This document shows, piece by piece, positions 7,743 through 15,431 of a DNA stretch of 64,000 nt. Below the pieces are notes generated by a model, which ran no database searches, was not told the DNA's origin, and saw only the letters and a list, made by a program, of their open reading frames with translations. Every line of letters starts with the position of its first letter. Positions within the stretch are counted from its first letter, which is position 1. Location of the stretch: positions 992,001 through 1,056,000 of the forward strand of contig NZ_SJSL01000001.1 of assembly GCF_004331695.1 (NCBI RefSeq), read 5' to 3'. Origin of the DNA: Pedobacter psychroterrae (GTDB lineage: Bacteria > Bacteroidota > Bacteroidia > Sphingobacteriales > Sphingobacteriaceae). The translations under genes were made by a program, and so were the position numbers.

Positions 7743-9824
7743 ATGGAAGCTACTCAAGCGCAATTACTTAGCCTGCTCGACGGGAAGAAGCAGTTTACGA
7801 TCCCTATCTACCAAAGGACCTACTCCTGGCAGCTCAAACAGTGTCAACAACTTTTTGCGGACGTTCTAAGGATAGGGAATGATCCCGGGCAATTGTCGCA
7901 TTTTATTGGTTCCGTCGTTTACTTTAAACCTGGAAATGCACCTATTACAAGCGTACCTGAGTTATTGGTGATAGATGGCCAGCAGCGGCTTACAACTATA
8001 TCGTTACTTTTATTGGCTCTCACACACTATTTGCAGCACAACGGTCAGTCGAGTTTGGAAGACGAGAGCTGGGAGGAAGTTCAGGAGACCTATTTGGTAA
8101 ATAAGCATCGCAAGGATGAATCTAGATACAAGTTGCTACTCACCAGGAAAGATAAAGAGACTTATATCAAATTGATAGAAGGAATTGACAGCCTAGACGC
8201 AAACCCATCCAAACATATACTGGAAAATTATACTTATTTCCAAGCCAAGATTGATCAGGGAAATTTTGAGGCGATTTACCTCGGGGTCAAAAAGCTGATC
8301 ATCGTGGATGTGATTTTGGAAATGGATAAAGACAATCCTCAGCTGATTTTTGAGAGCTTAAATTCAACGGGTCTGGATCTGTCGCAAGCGGACCTGATCA
8401 GAAATTATATCTTGATGGGTCAGCCAGTTAGCCATCAGACTGAGCTTTATGAAAAATATTGGTTCCCTATGGAGGAGCGATTTGGGAACCATATCAGCTC
8501 CTTGCCCTGGTTTATCCGGGATTATTTAACCATGAAGGAATCGGCGATACCCAATATCAATTTGGTATATGATACTTACAAAATTTTTCTGGCGTCAAAA
8601 TGGGGCTTTAGTTCGATCGAAGATGCCGTAAAAGATCTGTTTACTTTCGCAAAATACTACGTGCGGATGGCACTGTCGATGGAACCTGATCCGGATCTGC
8701 TCAGCCGATTTAAGGAAATTACCAAGCTAAAAATAGATACCTCATACCCGTTCCTGCTTGCTGTATATGCCGACTATGAGACAGGTTTGGTCGCAAAAGC
8801 AGCGTTTTTAGAAATTTTAGATGTGGTAATCCGCTATGTCTTTAGGAGAGCGATATGCGGCATTCCGACTAATAGCCTAAACAAGACTTTTGCAACCCTG
8901 TATCGGTCTGTTAAAAAGGAGGCGTACCTGGAATCGCTTAAAGCAACTTTTTTGTTGATGGACGGTTATAGGAAGTTTCCTACGGACGAGGAGTTTGCCG
9001 GGGAACTGATTGTCAAAGATATTTATGGATTCCGGAATAGAAATTATTTGCTAGAATCTCTTGAAAATTGGAAAAGAAAAGAATTGGTTAATGCTGAAAA
9101 TTATACCATTGAACATATCTTACCACAAAATCCCAATGTTTCTAGTGAATGGAAATTGGAGCTGGGTGAACAATGGGAGCAGGTTAAAAACCGGTACTTA
9201 CATACTTTGGGGAATTTGACGCTTACCGGCTATAATTCGGAATTATCTGACCGCCCCTTCGCAGATAAAAAGACCATTCCCGGTGGATTTAATACAAGCC
9301 CCTTGTTTCTGAATGCGTCTGTTCGAGAAGCTGAGGTATGGAACGAGCAATCCATTTTATCCCGGGTGTCAGTCTTAGCGCAGCGTGCTTGTGAGGTTTG
9401 GAAGTCCCCGATACTGTCGTCGGATGTACTTTTGGCTTACAGAGAACCTGAACCAAGCAAAAGTAAATTGTCCTATCAGATTGACCAATATGAATATCTA
9501 CATAATGAAATGTTGGAGTTATATAAGAAGCTTGAAAAAAGGGTGCTGAATCTGGATGCCAGCGTTAGGATTGACTTTAAAAAGCTGTACATCGCCTTTA
9601 AAACCCAGACCAATTTTGTGGATGTCGTCCCGCAGAAAAAACAGCTTAGACTGTCACTAAACATGGAGTTTTCCAAAATTAACGATCCGAAAGGACTCTG
9701 TAAAGATGTGTCTGATTTAGGTAGATGGGGAAATGGAGAGGTAGAAATTGGTTTAGAGAATGAAACTGGCCTTGATTATGTAATGGAAATGATCCGTCAG
9801 GCGTTCGAGTACCAGCAGGAGTAA
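7743..9824 (+). CDS. DUF262/DUF1524 protein, GmrSD-like nuclease
   Basis: 693-residue fusion of a DUF262 (ParB/Srx-like NTPase) domain and a DUF1524 HNH-type nuclease domain, the architecture of single-chain GmrSD type IV restriction enzymes. DUF262 marks are FTIPIYQRTYSW near residue 18 and VIDGQQRLTTIS near 78. The HNH-like marks are TIEHILPQNPN near 455 and HTLGNLTLTGYNSELSD near 484. A C-terminal extension of about 130 residues has no recognised motif. The gene starts 40 nt after the helicase on the same strand, so it is probably the last gene of the operon. Known relatives cut phage DNA with modified bases; the target here is unknown. Confidence 0.85.
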   Translation: MEATQAQLLSLLDGKKQFTIPIYQRTYSWQLKQCQQLFADVLRIGNDPGQLSHFIGSVVYFKPGNAPITSVPELLVIDGQQRLTTISLLLLALTHYLQHNGQSSLEDESWEEVQETYLVNKHRKDESRYKLLLTRKDKETYIKLIEGIDSLDANPSKHILENYTYFQAKIDQGNFEAIYLGVKKLIIVDVILEMDKDNPQLIFESLNSTGLDLSQADLIRNYILMGQPVSHQTELYEKYWFPMEERFGNHISSLPWFIRDYLTMKESAIPNINLVYDTYKIFLASKWGFSSIEDAVKDLFTFAKYYVRMALSMEPDPDLLSRFKEITKLKIDTSYPFLLAVYADYETGLVAKAAFLEILDVVIRYVFRRAICGIPTNSLNKTFATLYRSVKKEAYLESLKATFLLMDGYRKFPTDEEFAGELIVKDIYGFRNRNYLLESLENWKRKELVNAENYTIEHILPQNPNVSSEWKLELGEQWEQVKNRYLHTLGNLTLTGYNSELSDRPFADKKTIPGGFNTSPLFLNASVREAEVWNEQSILSRVSVLAQRACEVWKSPILSSDVLLAYREPEPSKSKLSYQIDQYEYLHNEMLELYKKLEKRVLNLDASVRIDFKKLYIAFKTQTNFVDVVPQKKQLRLSLNMEFSKINDPKGLCKDVSDLGRWGNGEVEIGLENETGLDYVMEMIRQAFEYQQE

Positions 9825-9889
9825 GACGTGATATTTTATAATTACATTACACGGATAGGAAACAGCTTTGGGATTGCAAGCCGAATTGG

Positions 9890-10285
9890 TCAAATTACTT
9901 CTATTTCCGCAAAATCTCGCAATATTATTGTCTCACCTTGTATCCTCCATCCACGATCGAAACACAGATACCAAAATCCTTCTTGGGTCTCACTTGTGCC
10001 CGTGAAGAAGTTTTTATTGAATTGTGCCGGTAAAATGTCTAACGAATAACTGATCTGGTGTCCAGCATAAATACCTTTTGGGGTGAGTCTTTTTAAAATC
10101 TCATAGTTCCGCCTGATGATGGAGAATATCTCTTTTTCTTTAGGATGCGGCGGAGTTTTCGCCTGTTTCTCCTTTTGCTTGTTAAATCTATTTCTACAGG
10201 TGTCATTACAGTATACCTGATCCGACCTGCCATACATTTGTTTTTCACATTGCCTGCAATACCTGATTTCTGAAGGTTCGCTCAT
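9890..10285 (-). CDS. small zinc-ribbon protein
   Basis: 131-residue protein with an N-terminal four-cysteine zinc ribbon, CRQCEKQM followed by YCNDTCRNRFNKQ, and no other recognised domain. The C-terminal 80 residues are conserved-looking but of unknown function. An ATG 33 nt further upstream (10318) is in frame; I chose 10285 because the zinc ribbon follows it directly and the upstream residues (MLITRSLKL) look like leader sequence. It faces the defence operon tail-to-tail with only 65 nt between them. Zinc ribbons of this kind are common in small proteins of Bacteroidota mobile elements, so a nucleic-acid-binding accessory role is plausible but not shown. Confidence 0.6.
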   Translation of the reverse strand: MSEPSEIRYCRQCEKQMYGRSDQVYCNDTCRNRFNKQKEKQAKTPPHPKEKEIFSIIRRNYEILKRLTPKGIYAGHQISYSLDILPAQFNKNFFTGTSETQEGFWYLCFDRGWRIQGETIILRDFAEIEVI

Positions 10286-10460
10286 AATGATTAGTTTAAG
10301 GCTTCTGGTTATTAACATATTATCCCGGATAAAAGTTTGAGGATCGGGTAAGGCTATACCCGGATCGGTTAACCAGAAATTTAGATCAGGTAAGTTGAAA
10401 TAATACCGAATGCTGGGTTCCGGTTGCTGGAACTTTGGGTTGCACTAAACTTTTATCGTT

Positions 10461-11099
10461 ATGAAAAACCACAACATTTTAGCTTCAGAAAGCTTTTCCT
10501 GCGGTAGCAGACATTATTTCCTGGATTTCAAACTGGCTAGGAACAACAGCAACTATATCTCCATTACTAGGAGTGATGCGCAGCCTGATGGTAGTTATAC
10601 CCGTCAAAGCGTTGCATTTTTTGAGGAACATTTTCACGTGCTGATCGCGTGCCTGTCTTCGTTGTTCAGGACGGTGGCTTATCAGGATGAGCAGAATATG
10701 ACGGTTCAGGATTTATATAGTAGAAATATCGAAAGGCGCGCTAGTGGCATCAAGAGCTGGGAGCCTGAACTTCGTCCGCGTGAGAAAATGCTGGAGCGTG
10801 GCCGGGATAAAATGAGCAATGCGGAGTTGCTGGCGATGTTGATTGGTTCGGGTACGCCGCGCGAGACCGCAGTTGATTTGGCGGGACGGATTCTGGAAAG
10901 CGTGGGCGGGAATTTATTGAAGCTGTCAGATCTGGAGCTGTCGGATTATTGCCGGTTTGTGGGGATGGGTGTGGCAAAGACCTGTTCAATTTTAGCTGCC
11001 ATGGAGCTGGCTAAGCGAATGTATCCGATGTTGAATGTGGTGCCTGTTAAGAAAGTCCAGGTTTCTAGTGGTGCGGGCATCCGTCCGGCAATTGATTAA
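10461..11099 (+). CDS. DUF3276 (PUR-alpha-like)-RadC N-terminal domain fusion lacking JAB domain
   Basis: 212 residues. Residues 1-75 resemble the Bacteroidota DUF3276/PUR-alpha-like single-strand nucleic-acid-binding domain (YFLDFKLARNNSNYISITRS, VAFFEEHFHVLIACLSSLF). Residues about 90-195 are the RadC N-terminal helix-hairpin-helix domain (ELRPREKMLERGRDKMSNAE, LLAMLIGSGTPRETAVDLA, GVAKTCSILAAMELAKRM). The protein stops at VQVSSGAGIRPAID, where the JAB/MPN domain of ordinary RadC would begin. The JAB domain occurs alone in another gene at 14036. This could be a natural split or a truncated RadC. It is a probable DNA-binding accessory protein of the mobile element. Confidence 0.7.
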   Translation: MKNHNILASESFSCGSRHYFLDFKLARNNSNYISITRSDAQPDGSYTRQSVAFFEEHFHVLIACLSSLFRTVAYQDEQNMTVQDLYSRNIERRASGIKSWEPELRPREKMLERGRDKMSNAELLAMLIGSGTPRETAVDLAGRILESVGGNLLKLSDLELSDYCRFVGMGVAKTCSILAAMELAKRMYPMLNVVPVKKVQVSSGAGIRPAID

Positions 11100-11251
11100 T
11101 TCTGTTTTTCTTTTTTTGGAAAGGTGCTATGGTGCTGCTATGTCCCGGTAGCCCCGCTTTTCAATCGGAGTTTATCGGAGTTGGGCTTATGGTTCATCGG
11201 TTGCTTTCTTGAATGCATAAAGGGAGTGGCTTGGATAAGGACGGGTGATGA

Positions 11252-11424
11252 AGAGACGCTTTTTAAGAAAAAGGGCAAAAAAGGAAAGCGAAACTATTGG
11301 CTGCCTTCATACCTGCGCGCAAGAATGGCTGCGCCACCCTTCGGGACTTGCTTGCGCTCCGGTCTGGTCAGCCATGTTTCTGGTGCTTTCTTTTTTGTCC
11401 TTTTTTCTTTGGAAAAAAGCTCTG
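11252..11424. repeat. long imperfect palindrome (about 170 bp) with nested arms
   Basis: The 410-nt gap between the RadC-N gene and the DUF3560 gene holds a long inverted repeat. The A-rich left arm (about 11252-11293) is matched by the T-rich right arm (about 11376-11424). Further in, GGCTG (11299-11303) faces CAGCC (11369-11373), and GCGCAAG (11317-11323) faces CTTGCGC (11351-11357), leaving a small loop containing CTTCGG. On either strand it could form an extended hairpin or cruciform. Reading frames across it (for example 11124-11471) have no protein-like composition. Candidate roles are a conjugal or replication hairpin, a structured RNA, or a MITE-like repeat; none is proved. Confidence 0.6.
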
Positions 11425-11509
11425 TGGAGGATCGGACAGGAGGAAGAGGCAACAGATTTTTCAACCCTTAAAACCGGTTTGGTGCAGCCGTTCAAGTGCA
11501 TTATTTATT

Positions 11510-12298
11510 ATGAAACATGACTTTCATCAGCGTAAGCAAAACCGCATTGAGTATGCGGAAAATCACGTGGCGAAAAACGAGGCTGAATCTGATCAGCTTT
11601 ATTTGAGAACAAAAGCAATGTCCAGCGTGATCCCGATGGGGCAGCCGATTTTGGTCGGGCATCATTCGGAGAGTCGGGATCGAAATTACAGGGAGAAGAT
11701 TGATAACACGATGGGCCGCTCTGTGGCTGCGGGTAAAAAAGCCGAATATTATGCGGAGCGGGCGCAAAGCATAAAAGAGAATGATGCGATTTTTTCGGAT
11801 GATCCGGAGGCGCTTTTGGAATTAGAGCAGAAGCTGGCGGTGTTGAAGGGGACGCAGGTATTTATGAAGGCGGCCAACAGGATGGTGAAGAGAAACGACT
11901 TGGAGGGTTTCCTGAAATTGAAGTTCGCTAAAGCGGAAATGTGGGGGGAGTTGACAACGCCGGAATGGTGGGGTGTTGGCTTTCCGCCTTTTCGGTTGAC
12001 CAATAACAATGCCAGTATCAAACGGATAGAGAAACGGATCGCAGGCTTAAAATCCATAGCGGATACCATTGCGGTGCATGTGGTAATCAATGGGGTGCGG
12101 ATTTTTGAGAACAGGGAGGCCAATCGCTTGCAGTTGTTTTTTGACGGTAAGCCTGCGGCCGAAGTCATCAAGCGATTGAAGCAGCACGGTTTCCGCTGGT
12201 GCCGCTCAGAAGTGGCCTGGCAAAGGCACATTTCTAACAATGCCATTTACTGGGGCAGGCAGATTGCCCAAGGTTTAGCTGTACAATCTTCCAATTAA
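11510..12298 (+). CDS. DUF3560 domain-containing protein
   Basis: 262 residues starting at the ATG that gives MKHDFHQRKQNRIEYAENHV. A longer reading frame begins at 11297 but its extra N-terminus is translated palindrome sequence and is rejected. The central region has the DUF3560 pattern (AAGKKAEYYAERAQSIKEND, followed by DDPEALLELEQKLAVLKG) and the C-terminus has HGFRWCRSEVAWQRHIS, similar to the ending seen in Bacteroidota mobile-element DUF3560 proteins. Function is unknown; the family travels with plasmids and conjugative elements. It follows the palindrome and precedes a 72-residue gene by 10 nt, so the two are probably co-transcribed. Confidence 0.75.
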   Translation: MKHDFHQRKQNRIEYAENHVAKNEAESDQLYLRTKAMSSVIPMGQPILVGHHSESRDRNYREKIDNTMGRSVAAGKKAEYYAERAQSIKENDAIFSDDPEALLELEQKLAVLKGTQVFMKAANRMVKRNDLEGFLKLKFAKAEMWGELTTPEWWGVGFPPFRLTNNNASIKRIEKRIAGLKSIADTIAVHVVINGVRIFENREANRLQLFFDGKPAAEVIKRLKQHGFRWCRSEVAWQRHISNNAIYWGRQIAQGLAVQSSN

Positions 12299-12308
12299 TC
12301 TTCCAGTC

Positions 12309-12527
12309 ATGTGTACATATAACGAGAGAACAGAGAAAAAAGCGCTTTTTGAACTCGCAAAAGTGCTAAAGCATTTCATCAATCTGGATGATTCGAAAAT
12401 GCACCCCGGAGACCGCCATACCGCGGAAGTTGCGGAAAAGCTGGTACGGGGAATCATTGAGGATAATGGTTACACGGCCAGCTACCTTAAACGTCGTGGA
12501 ACCCGCCTTTTCCGCTTCCACAGATAA
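12309..12527 (+). CDS. small hypothetical protein, 72 aa
   Basis: Compact basic protein beginning MCTYNERTEKKALFELAKVL, predicted largely helical and ending in a basic tail (SYLKRRGTRLFRFHR). It starts 10 nt after the DUF3560 gene. I recognise no family. The short gap, same strand and protein-like composition support a real gene of the mobile-element module. An overlapping minus-strand frame (12366-12572) is weaker and was not kept. Confidence 0.55.
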   Translation: MCTYNERTEKKALFELAKVLKHFINLDDSKMHPGDRHTAEVAEKLVRGIIEDNGYTASYLKRRGTRLFRFHR

Positions 12528-12650
12528 TTGTCTCATTTTTCGGGGGAGCAATCCCCCTTTAGAAAGAAGCACTCAAATATTTACTTAACTGATACTAAAA
12601 TGAAACCGTCGTTAGACAGCTTCATTACCATTAAAAATAATATAAAATAA

Positions 12651-13127
12651 ATGAAAAAGCTACCACATGCACCGATAGGACTATGCGCTTTAGATGCGCA
12701 AGGCGTTCCGCTATACACCGATCAGGGTGAAAATGAAATCACAATATTTAATCTGGCCTGCGCTTTTTGCTGCCTGCATGGCTATAACGGATGGCGAGAG
12801 CACACCCATGGCTTGTATCTGTTGCGGGGCGGCTCTGACGATGAAGAAGATATTCTGTTTGCCTTGTTGGAAATTCAGGTATTTCCCAAAGAATTAAAGG
12901 GATTAACCCGCTTTTTACAGGCTTACAATGGATCGGGGAAAGCAATTTATCAGCTTGGAAAGCAAGGCGCAGAAGATTACCGGGAGTTTGTACTTAGGAA
13001 TTTAGACAAGGACTGCACGAAGATAGTCAGCAAGTCGAAGGTCGGGTACATAAGCGGCCGAGGGCAAAACCATGTTTGGATTGCCGAGCGTTTGAGCGGC
13101 AGACGAGTTTTGATCATGCACTTTTAA
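12651..13127 (+). CDS. hypothetical protein, 158 aa
   Basis: Begins MKKLPHAPIGLCALDAQGVP and carries a Cys/His-containing segment (ACAFCCLHGYNGWREHTHG) near residues 36-54. It has no transmembrane segment or signal peptide, and I do not recognise the family. The composition is normal for a soluble globular protein. It lies 123 nt after the 72-residue gene and its end is followed within 6 nt by the next small gene, consistent with a run of accessory genes in an integrated element. Confidence 0.6.
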   Translation: MKKLPHAPIGLCALDAQGVPLYTDQGENEITIFNLACAFCCLHGYNGWREHTHGLYLLRGGSDDEEDILFALLEIQVFPKELKGLTRFLQAYNGSGKAIYQLGKQGAEDYREFVLRNLDKDCTKIVSKSKVGYISGRGQNHVWIAERLSGRRVLIMHF

Positions 13128-13132
13128 ACCCG

Positions 13133-13387
13133 ATGGTTATGAATCCTTACATCCGTGATCTGGAAGGTCAGCTGATCGAGGTGACCGACCTGAAAGAAGC
13201 TATCACCCAAACGTCCGGTTACATCGGCATTTTATATCAGCAGCAGGAGCCCGCTATGCAGGCTTTTGTTAAAAAGCGTCAGCGATACTGGAAGGACATT
13301 TTTCAAAAGCTGGGCAGGCTCAAAAACAAATTGGAATCCAGTAAATCAACCCAAGTATTAAACGGCGGATCACCGTCAACCAAATAA
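13133..13387 (+). CDS. small helical hypothetical protein, 84 aa
   Basis: The start chosen is the ATG at 13133 (MVMNPYIRDLEGQLIEVTDL); a second ATG two codons later is equally possible. A longer frame from 13076 overlaps the preceding gene and is unlikely. The protein is mostly helical and charged, with KKRQRYWKDIFQKLGRLKNK near the C-terminus suggesting a coiled coil or nucleic-acid contact. Family unknown. It sits 5 nt after the previous gene and 5 nt before the next, so it is part of one transcript. Confidence 0.55.
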   Translation: MVMNPYIRDLEGQLIEVTDLKEAITQTSGYIGILYQQQEPAMQAFVKKRQRYWKDIFQKLGRLKNKLESSKSTQVLNGGSPSTK

Positions 13388-13392
13388 TTACC

Positions 13393-13764
13393 ATGAAATC
13401 AATCAAGCAGTTAGATAATACCGCAAAAGCTAAACTTTTACACGAATTATTTCCTGAGGAAGTAAAACCATTTATCGAACATCTAAAACAGGTCTGCTCT
13501 GATTTTGAAGAGCACCAGCAGCAATACCGGGAAAGCTGGGACTTTGGTTTTTTCAGTTTTGATGAATGGCTGAGCCTGTCGAGGCAGACTATGAAGCGGA
13601 TCGAAACTTTCGAATTTAATATGCTTCGAAGCAGCAAGGTGTTTTCCGACCAGCTCTGTTTCAACTTGCAGGCGCTTTTTGTCAATGACCGCATCATCAA
13701 GTATGCGGATAAGATCAGCGTCAATGAAAAGTTTAAGCTGATGGTTCAGGTTCTTTATCATTAG
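13393..13764 (+). CDS. hypothetical helical protein, 123 aa
   Basis: Starts MKSIKQLDNTAKAKLLHELF. The protein is soluble and helical, with a distinctive SWDFGFFSFDEWLSLSRQTM segment (about 52-71). It follows the 84-residue gene by 5 nt and is followed by a very strong hairpin at 13778-13813, so it is the last gene of the small accessory operon. I do not recognise a family. Confidence 0.6.
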   Translation: MKSIKQLDNTAKAKLLHELFPEEVKPFIEHLKQVCSDFEEHQQQYRESWDFGFFSFDEWLSLSRQTMKRIETFEFNMLRSSKVFSDQLCFNLQALFVNDRIIKYADKISVNEKFKLMVQVLYH

Positions 13765-13777
13765 GCCCGAAAAGGTC

Positions 13778-13813
13778 CAAATCGCCGCCCGCCAGATGGT
13801 GGGCGGCGATTTG
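13778..13813 (+). terminator. strong hairpin, probable terminator
   Basis: A perfect inverted repeat of 13 bp (CAAATCGCCGCCC / GGGCGGCGATTTG) extends inward by three more pairs to leave a 4-nt loop (AGAT). It starts 13 nt after the stop of the 123-residue gene. Only a short T-poor tail follows (ACTTTAC), so it may act as a transcript-end stabiliser or bidirectional barrier as well as a terminator. Confidence 0.7.
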
Positions 13814-13819
13814 ACTTTA

Positions 13820-14035
13820 CAAAAGATTGGACTGGAAGACCAGCAATTTGAGGAGTTATTCTATTAATCCGGCACTAAGTTCGGCCGGTACCTTCGGGGC
13901 GCAAAAATTGTTCGGCATAAACGCTCACATGGCCTTTCCCCGCTTTTCCATTTATTCCGCATGCATTTTTTGCTTGCTCAGTCCGTCCGGGAGACGCGCA
14001 CAATTAATCCAATTTTCAATTTAAAATTTAAGACG
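13820..14035. other. leader region before RadC-like gene, no gene supported
   Basis: The gap upstream of the RadC-like gene holds no convincing coding frame. A 65-codon frame (13827-14024) has poor composition. The stretch has GC-rich runs (GTTCGGCCGGTACC, GTCCGTCCGGGAGACGCGCAC) unlike the AT-rich surroundings, which could be a structured 5' leader. No promoter match was found. Confidence 0.35.
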
Positions 14036-14503
14036 ATGAAAGCGCAAATCCAAAATTCTCTGTTCATGGTATCGGAGATCAAAGTAACCTATCAGCCAAA
14101 ATTCAAAGCCTGTGAAAGGCCAAAGATCAACCAGTCGAAAGATGCTTACAATATTCTGTTTAACAACTGGGATCAGGGAAGAATAGAGATGAACGAGCAG
14201 TTTTTTATCCTGCTGCTAAACCGTGCTAATAATGTAATAGGCATGACCGAGATATCCAGTGGAGGTTTTTCTGGAACGCTGGTTGATCCGAAGCTTGTAT
14301 TTGGGATTGCTTTAAAGAGCTGCGCTAGCGGGATTATCCTTTGCCATAACCACCCCAGTTCAAACTTAAAACCCAGCCAGGCTGATCTTAGCCTGACCAG
14401 AAGACTAGTCGAGGCAGGAAAACTATTGGACTTACTGATCCTGGATCATATCATCTTAACCAAACGTGGTTATTTCTCTTTTGGGGATGAAGGGCTTTTA
14501 TAG
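14036..14503 (+). CDS. RadC-family JAB/MPN-only protein
   Basis: 155 residues from MKAQIQNSLFMVSEIKVTYQ; the frame continues upstream but the extra residues are untranslated-leader-like. It contains only the RadC C-terminal JAB domain: a conserved Glu in MTEISSGGFSGTLVD and the JAMM metal motif HNHPSSNLKPSQAD with both His and the Asp present. The helix-hairpin-helix half of RadC is missing here and occurs in the gene at 10461. JAB-only RadC proteins are common in mobile elements of Bacteroidota; despite the name a role in DNA repair is not established. A 7-bp hairpin overlaps the stop codon. Confidence 0.85.
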   Translation: MKAQIQNSLFMVSEIKVTYQPKFKACERPKINQSKDAYNILFNNWDQGRIEMNEQFFILLLNRANNVIGMTEISSGGFSGTLVDPKLVFGIALKSCASGIILCHNHPSSNLKPSQADLSLTRRLVEAGKLLDLLILDHIILTKRGYFSFGDEGLL

Positions 14504-14508
14504 CCCTT
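14490..14508 (+). terminator. hairpin at the stop codon of the RadC-like gene
   Basis: AAGGGCT (14490-14496) pairs with AGCCCTT (14502-14508) around a 5-nt loop that contains the first base of the TAG stop codon. The tail is TATAAATTCT. A modest intrinsic terminator. Confidence 0.45.
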
Positions 14509-14614
14509 TATAAATTCTGTCAACAGCATTGGCTTGATCGTCTATTTCAGGTATCTTTAATGTTAAGATTTCTGTTGGAATCGGTTCATCAGATTGTTTT
14601 TGTAGTATTAGCCT

Positions 14615-15427
14615 ATGTCTCAGAAGAAGAGCTCCTTGGAGGAACTAGAATTGAAGTTTTTGGAATGTTGCTTTACATTATCAGAAGAGGACATTTTGGA
14701 GTTTGATAAAGAAGACAATGGCCCCATTACCAATGTTATTGCAGGTATAGATACTAATTGTTATGGTGTAAAGCTTTATGATGACCGCATTGGCCTAATG
14801 GCTGACATGTTCTACATCAATGGTGAGAACGGACTTAGAGGGGATATTATAAGCTTGAACTTGCGTGACCCAGACTATTTTGGGCTATTGATGCATTTCT
14901 GTACAGTTCTTTGCAGGTTATATCCAGGGCTAAATGAACTTGATATCTTTAATACCTTCCAGAAAAAGCTCAGGGGCTTCCTTGAAAAAAGTGGGTTTTT
15001 CACTGCAACAAATTTGGAGCTTAAACAGTTTGAAGGTCAGAATGCAGTTATGGTCGGTTTAGCACGGCGCGGCATTTTTAAGATCGATTTTATTGATAAA
15101 AAAGAGTTTTACAGAAACTATTTCAATGATAATTTTGCAGATAAGCATGTTCCAGGGCAAGACTACGTTTACCTGATGGTGAATTGCGATACTTCGCTTA
15201 TTAAAATCGGAACCAGCAAAAATCCTGCTTATCGGGAACGGACACTTCACTCCCAAGAACCCGCCATCCACTTAATAGCCAAATGGTGTTGCTCAAAGGA
15301 AATCGAGAGGAAATTACATGCAATGTATAGGCAAAAATCTGCCCGAGGCGAGTGGTTCAGACTTAGTCTTGGTGACTTGGCAGAGATCGAAGTTTTCATG
15401 AAAAAGGAACTCGATAAATGGGCTTAG
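14615..15427 (+). CDS. GIY-YIG nuclease-family protein (T5orf172-like)
   Basis: 270 residues. The N-terminal 180 residues are of unknown fold (no motif recognised). The C-terminal domain (about 183-270) matches the T5orf172/MUG113 branch of GIY-YIG nucleases: DYVYLMVNCDTSLIKIGTS replaces the GIY...YIG pair, followed by NPAYRERTLHSQ, with the branch-typical Arg, and GEWFRLSLGDLAEI at the end. Such domains occur in phage and defence proteins. It ends 4 nt before the converging 342-residue gene. It could be an effector nuclease of the neighbouring cluster or an independent cargo gene. Confidence 0.7.
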   Translation: MSQKKSSLEELELKFLECCFTLSEEDILEFDKEDNGPITNVIAGIDTNCYGVKLYDDRIGLMADMFYINGENGLRGDIISLNLRDPDYFGLLMHFCTVLCRLYPGLNELDIFNTFQKKLRGFLEKSGFFTATNLELKQFEGQNAVMVGLARRGIFKIDFIDKKEFYRNYFNDNFADKHVPGQDYVYLMVNCDTSLIKIGTSKNPAYRERTLHSQEPAIHLIAKWCCSKEIERKLHAMYRQKSARGEWFRLSLGDLAEIEVFMKKELDKWA

Positions 15428-15431
15428 GCTA

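Noticed and set aside
1..9824. Assignment as BREX, DISARM or a type I restriction system
   Set aside because: No PglZ, BrxC, BrxA/B, DrmA/B, HsdR or HsdS gene is visible; only the methylases would fit, and the OLD/UvrD pair does not belong to these systems.
9828..10049. 73-codon frame after the DUF262 gene
   Set aside because: Lies on the opposite strand of the zinc-ribbon gene, short, with no recognisable domain.
11124..11471. 115-codon frame across the palindrome
   Set aside because: Composition (poly-Lys, Phe runs) follows the A- and T-rich arms of the palindrome and is not protein-like; the DUF3560 gene starts downstream.
13827..14024. 65-codon frame upstream of the RadC-like gene
   Set aside because: Low-quality composition and no start context; the region looks like a leader.
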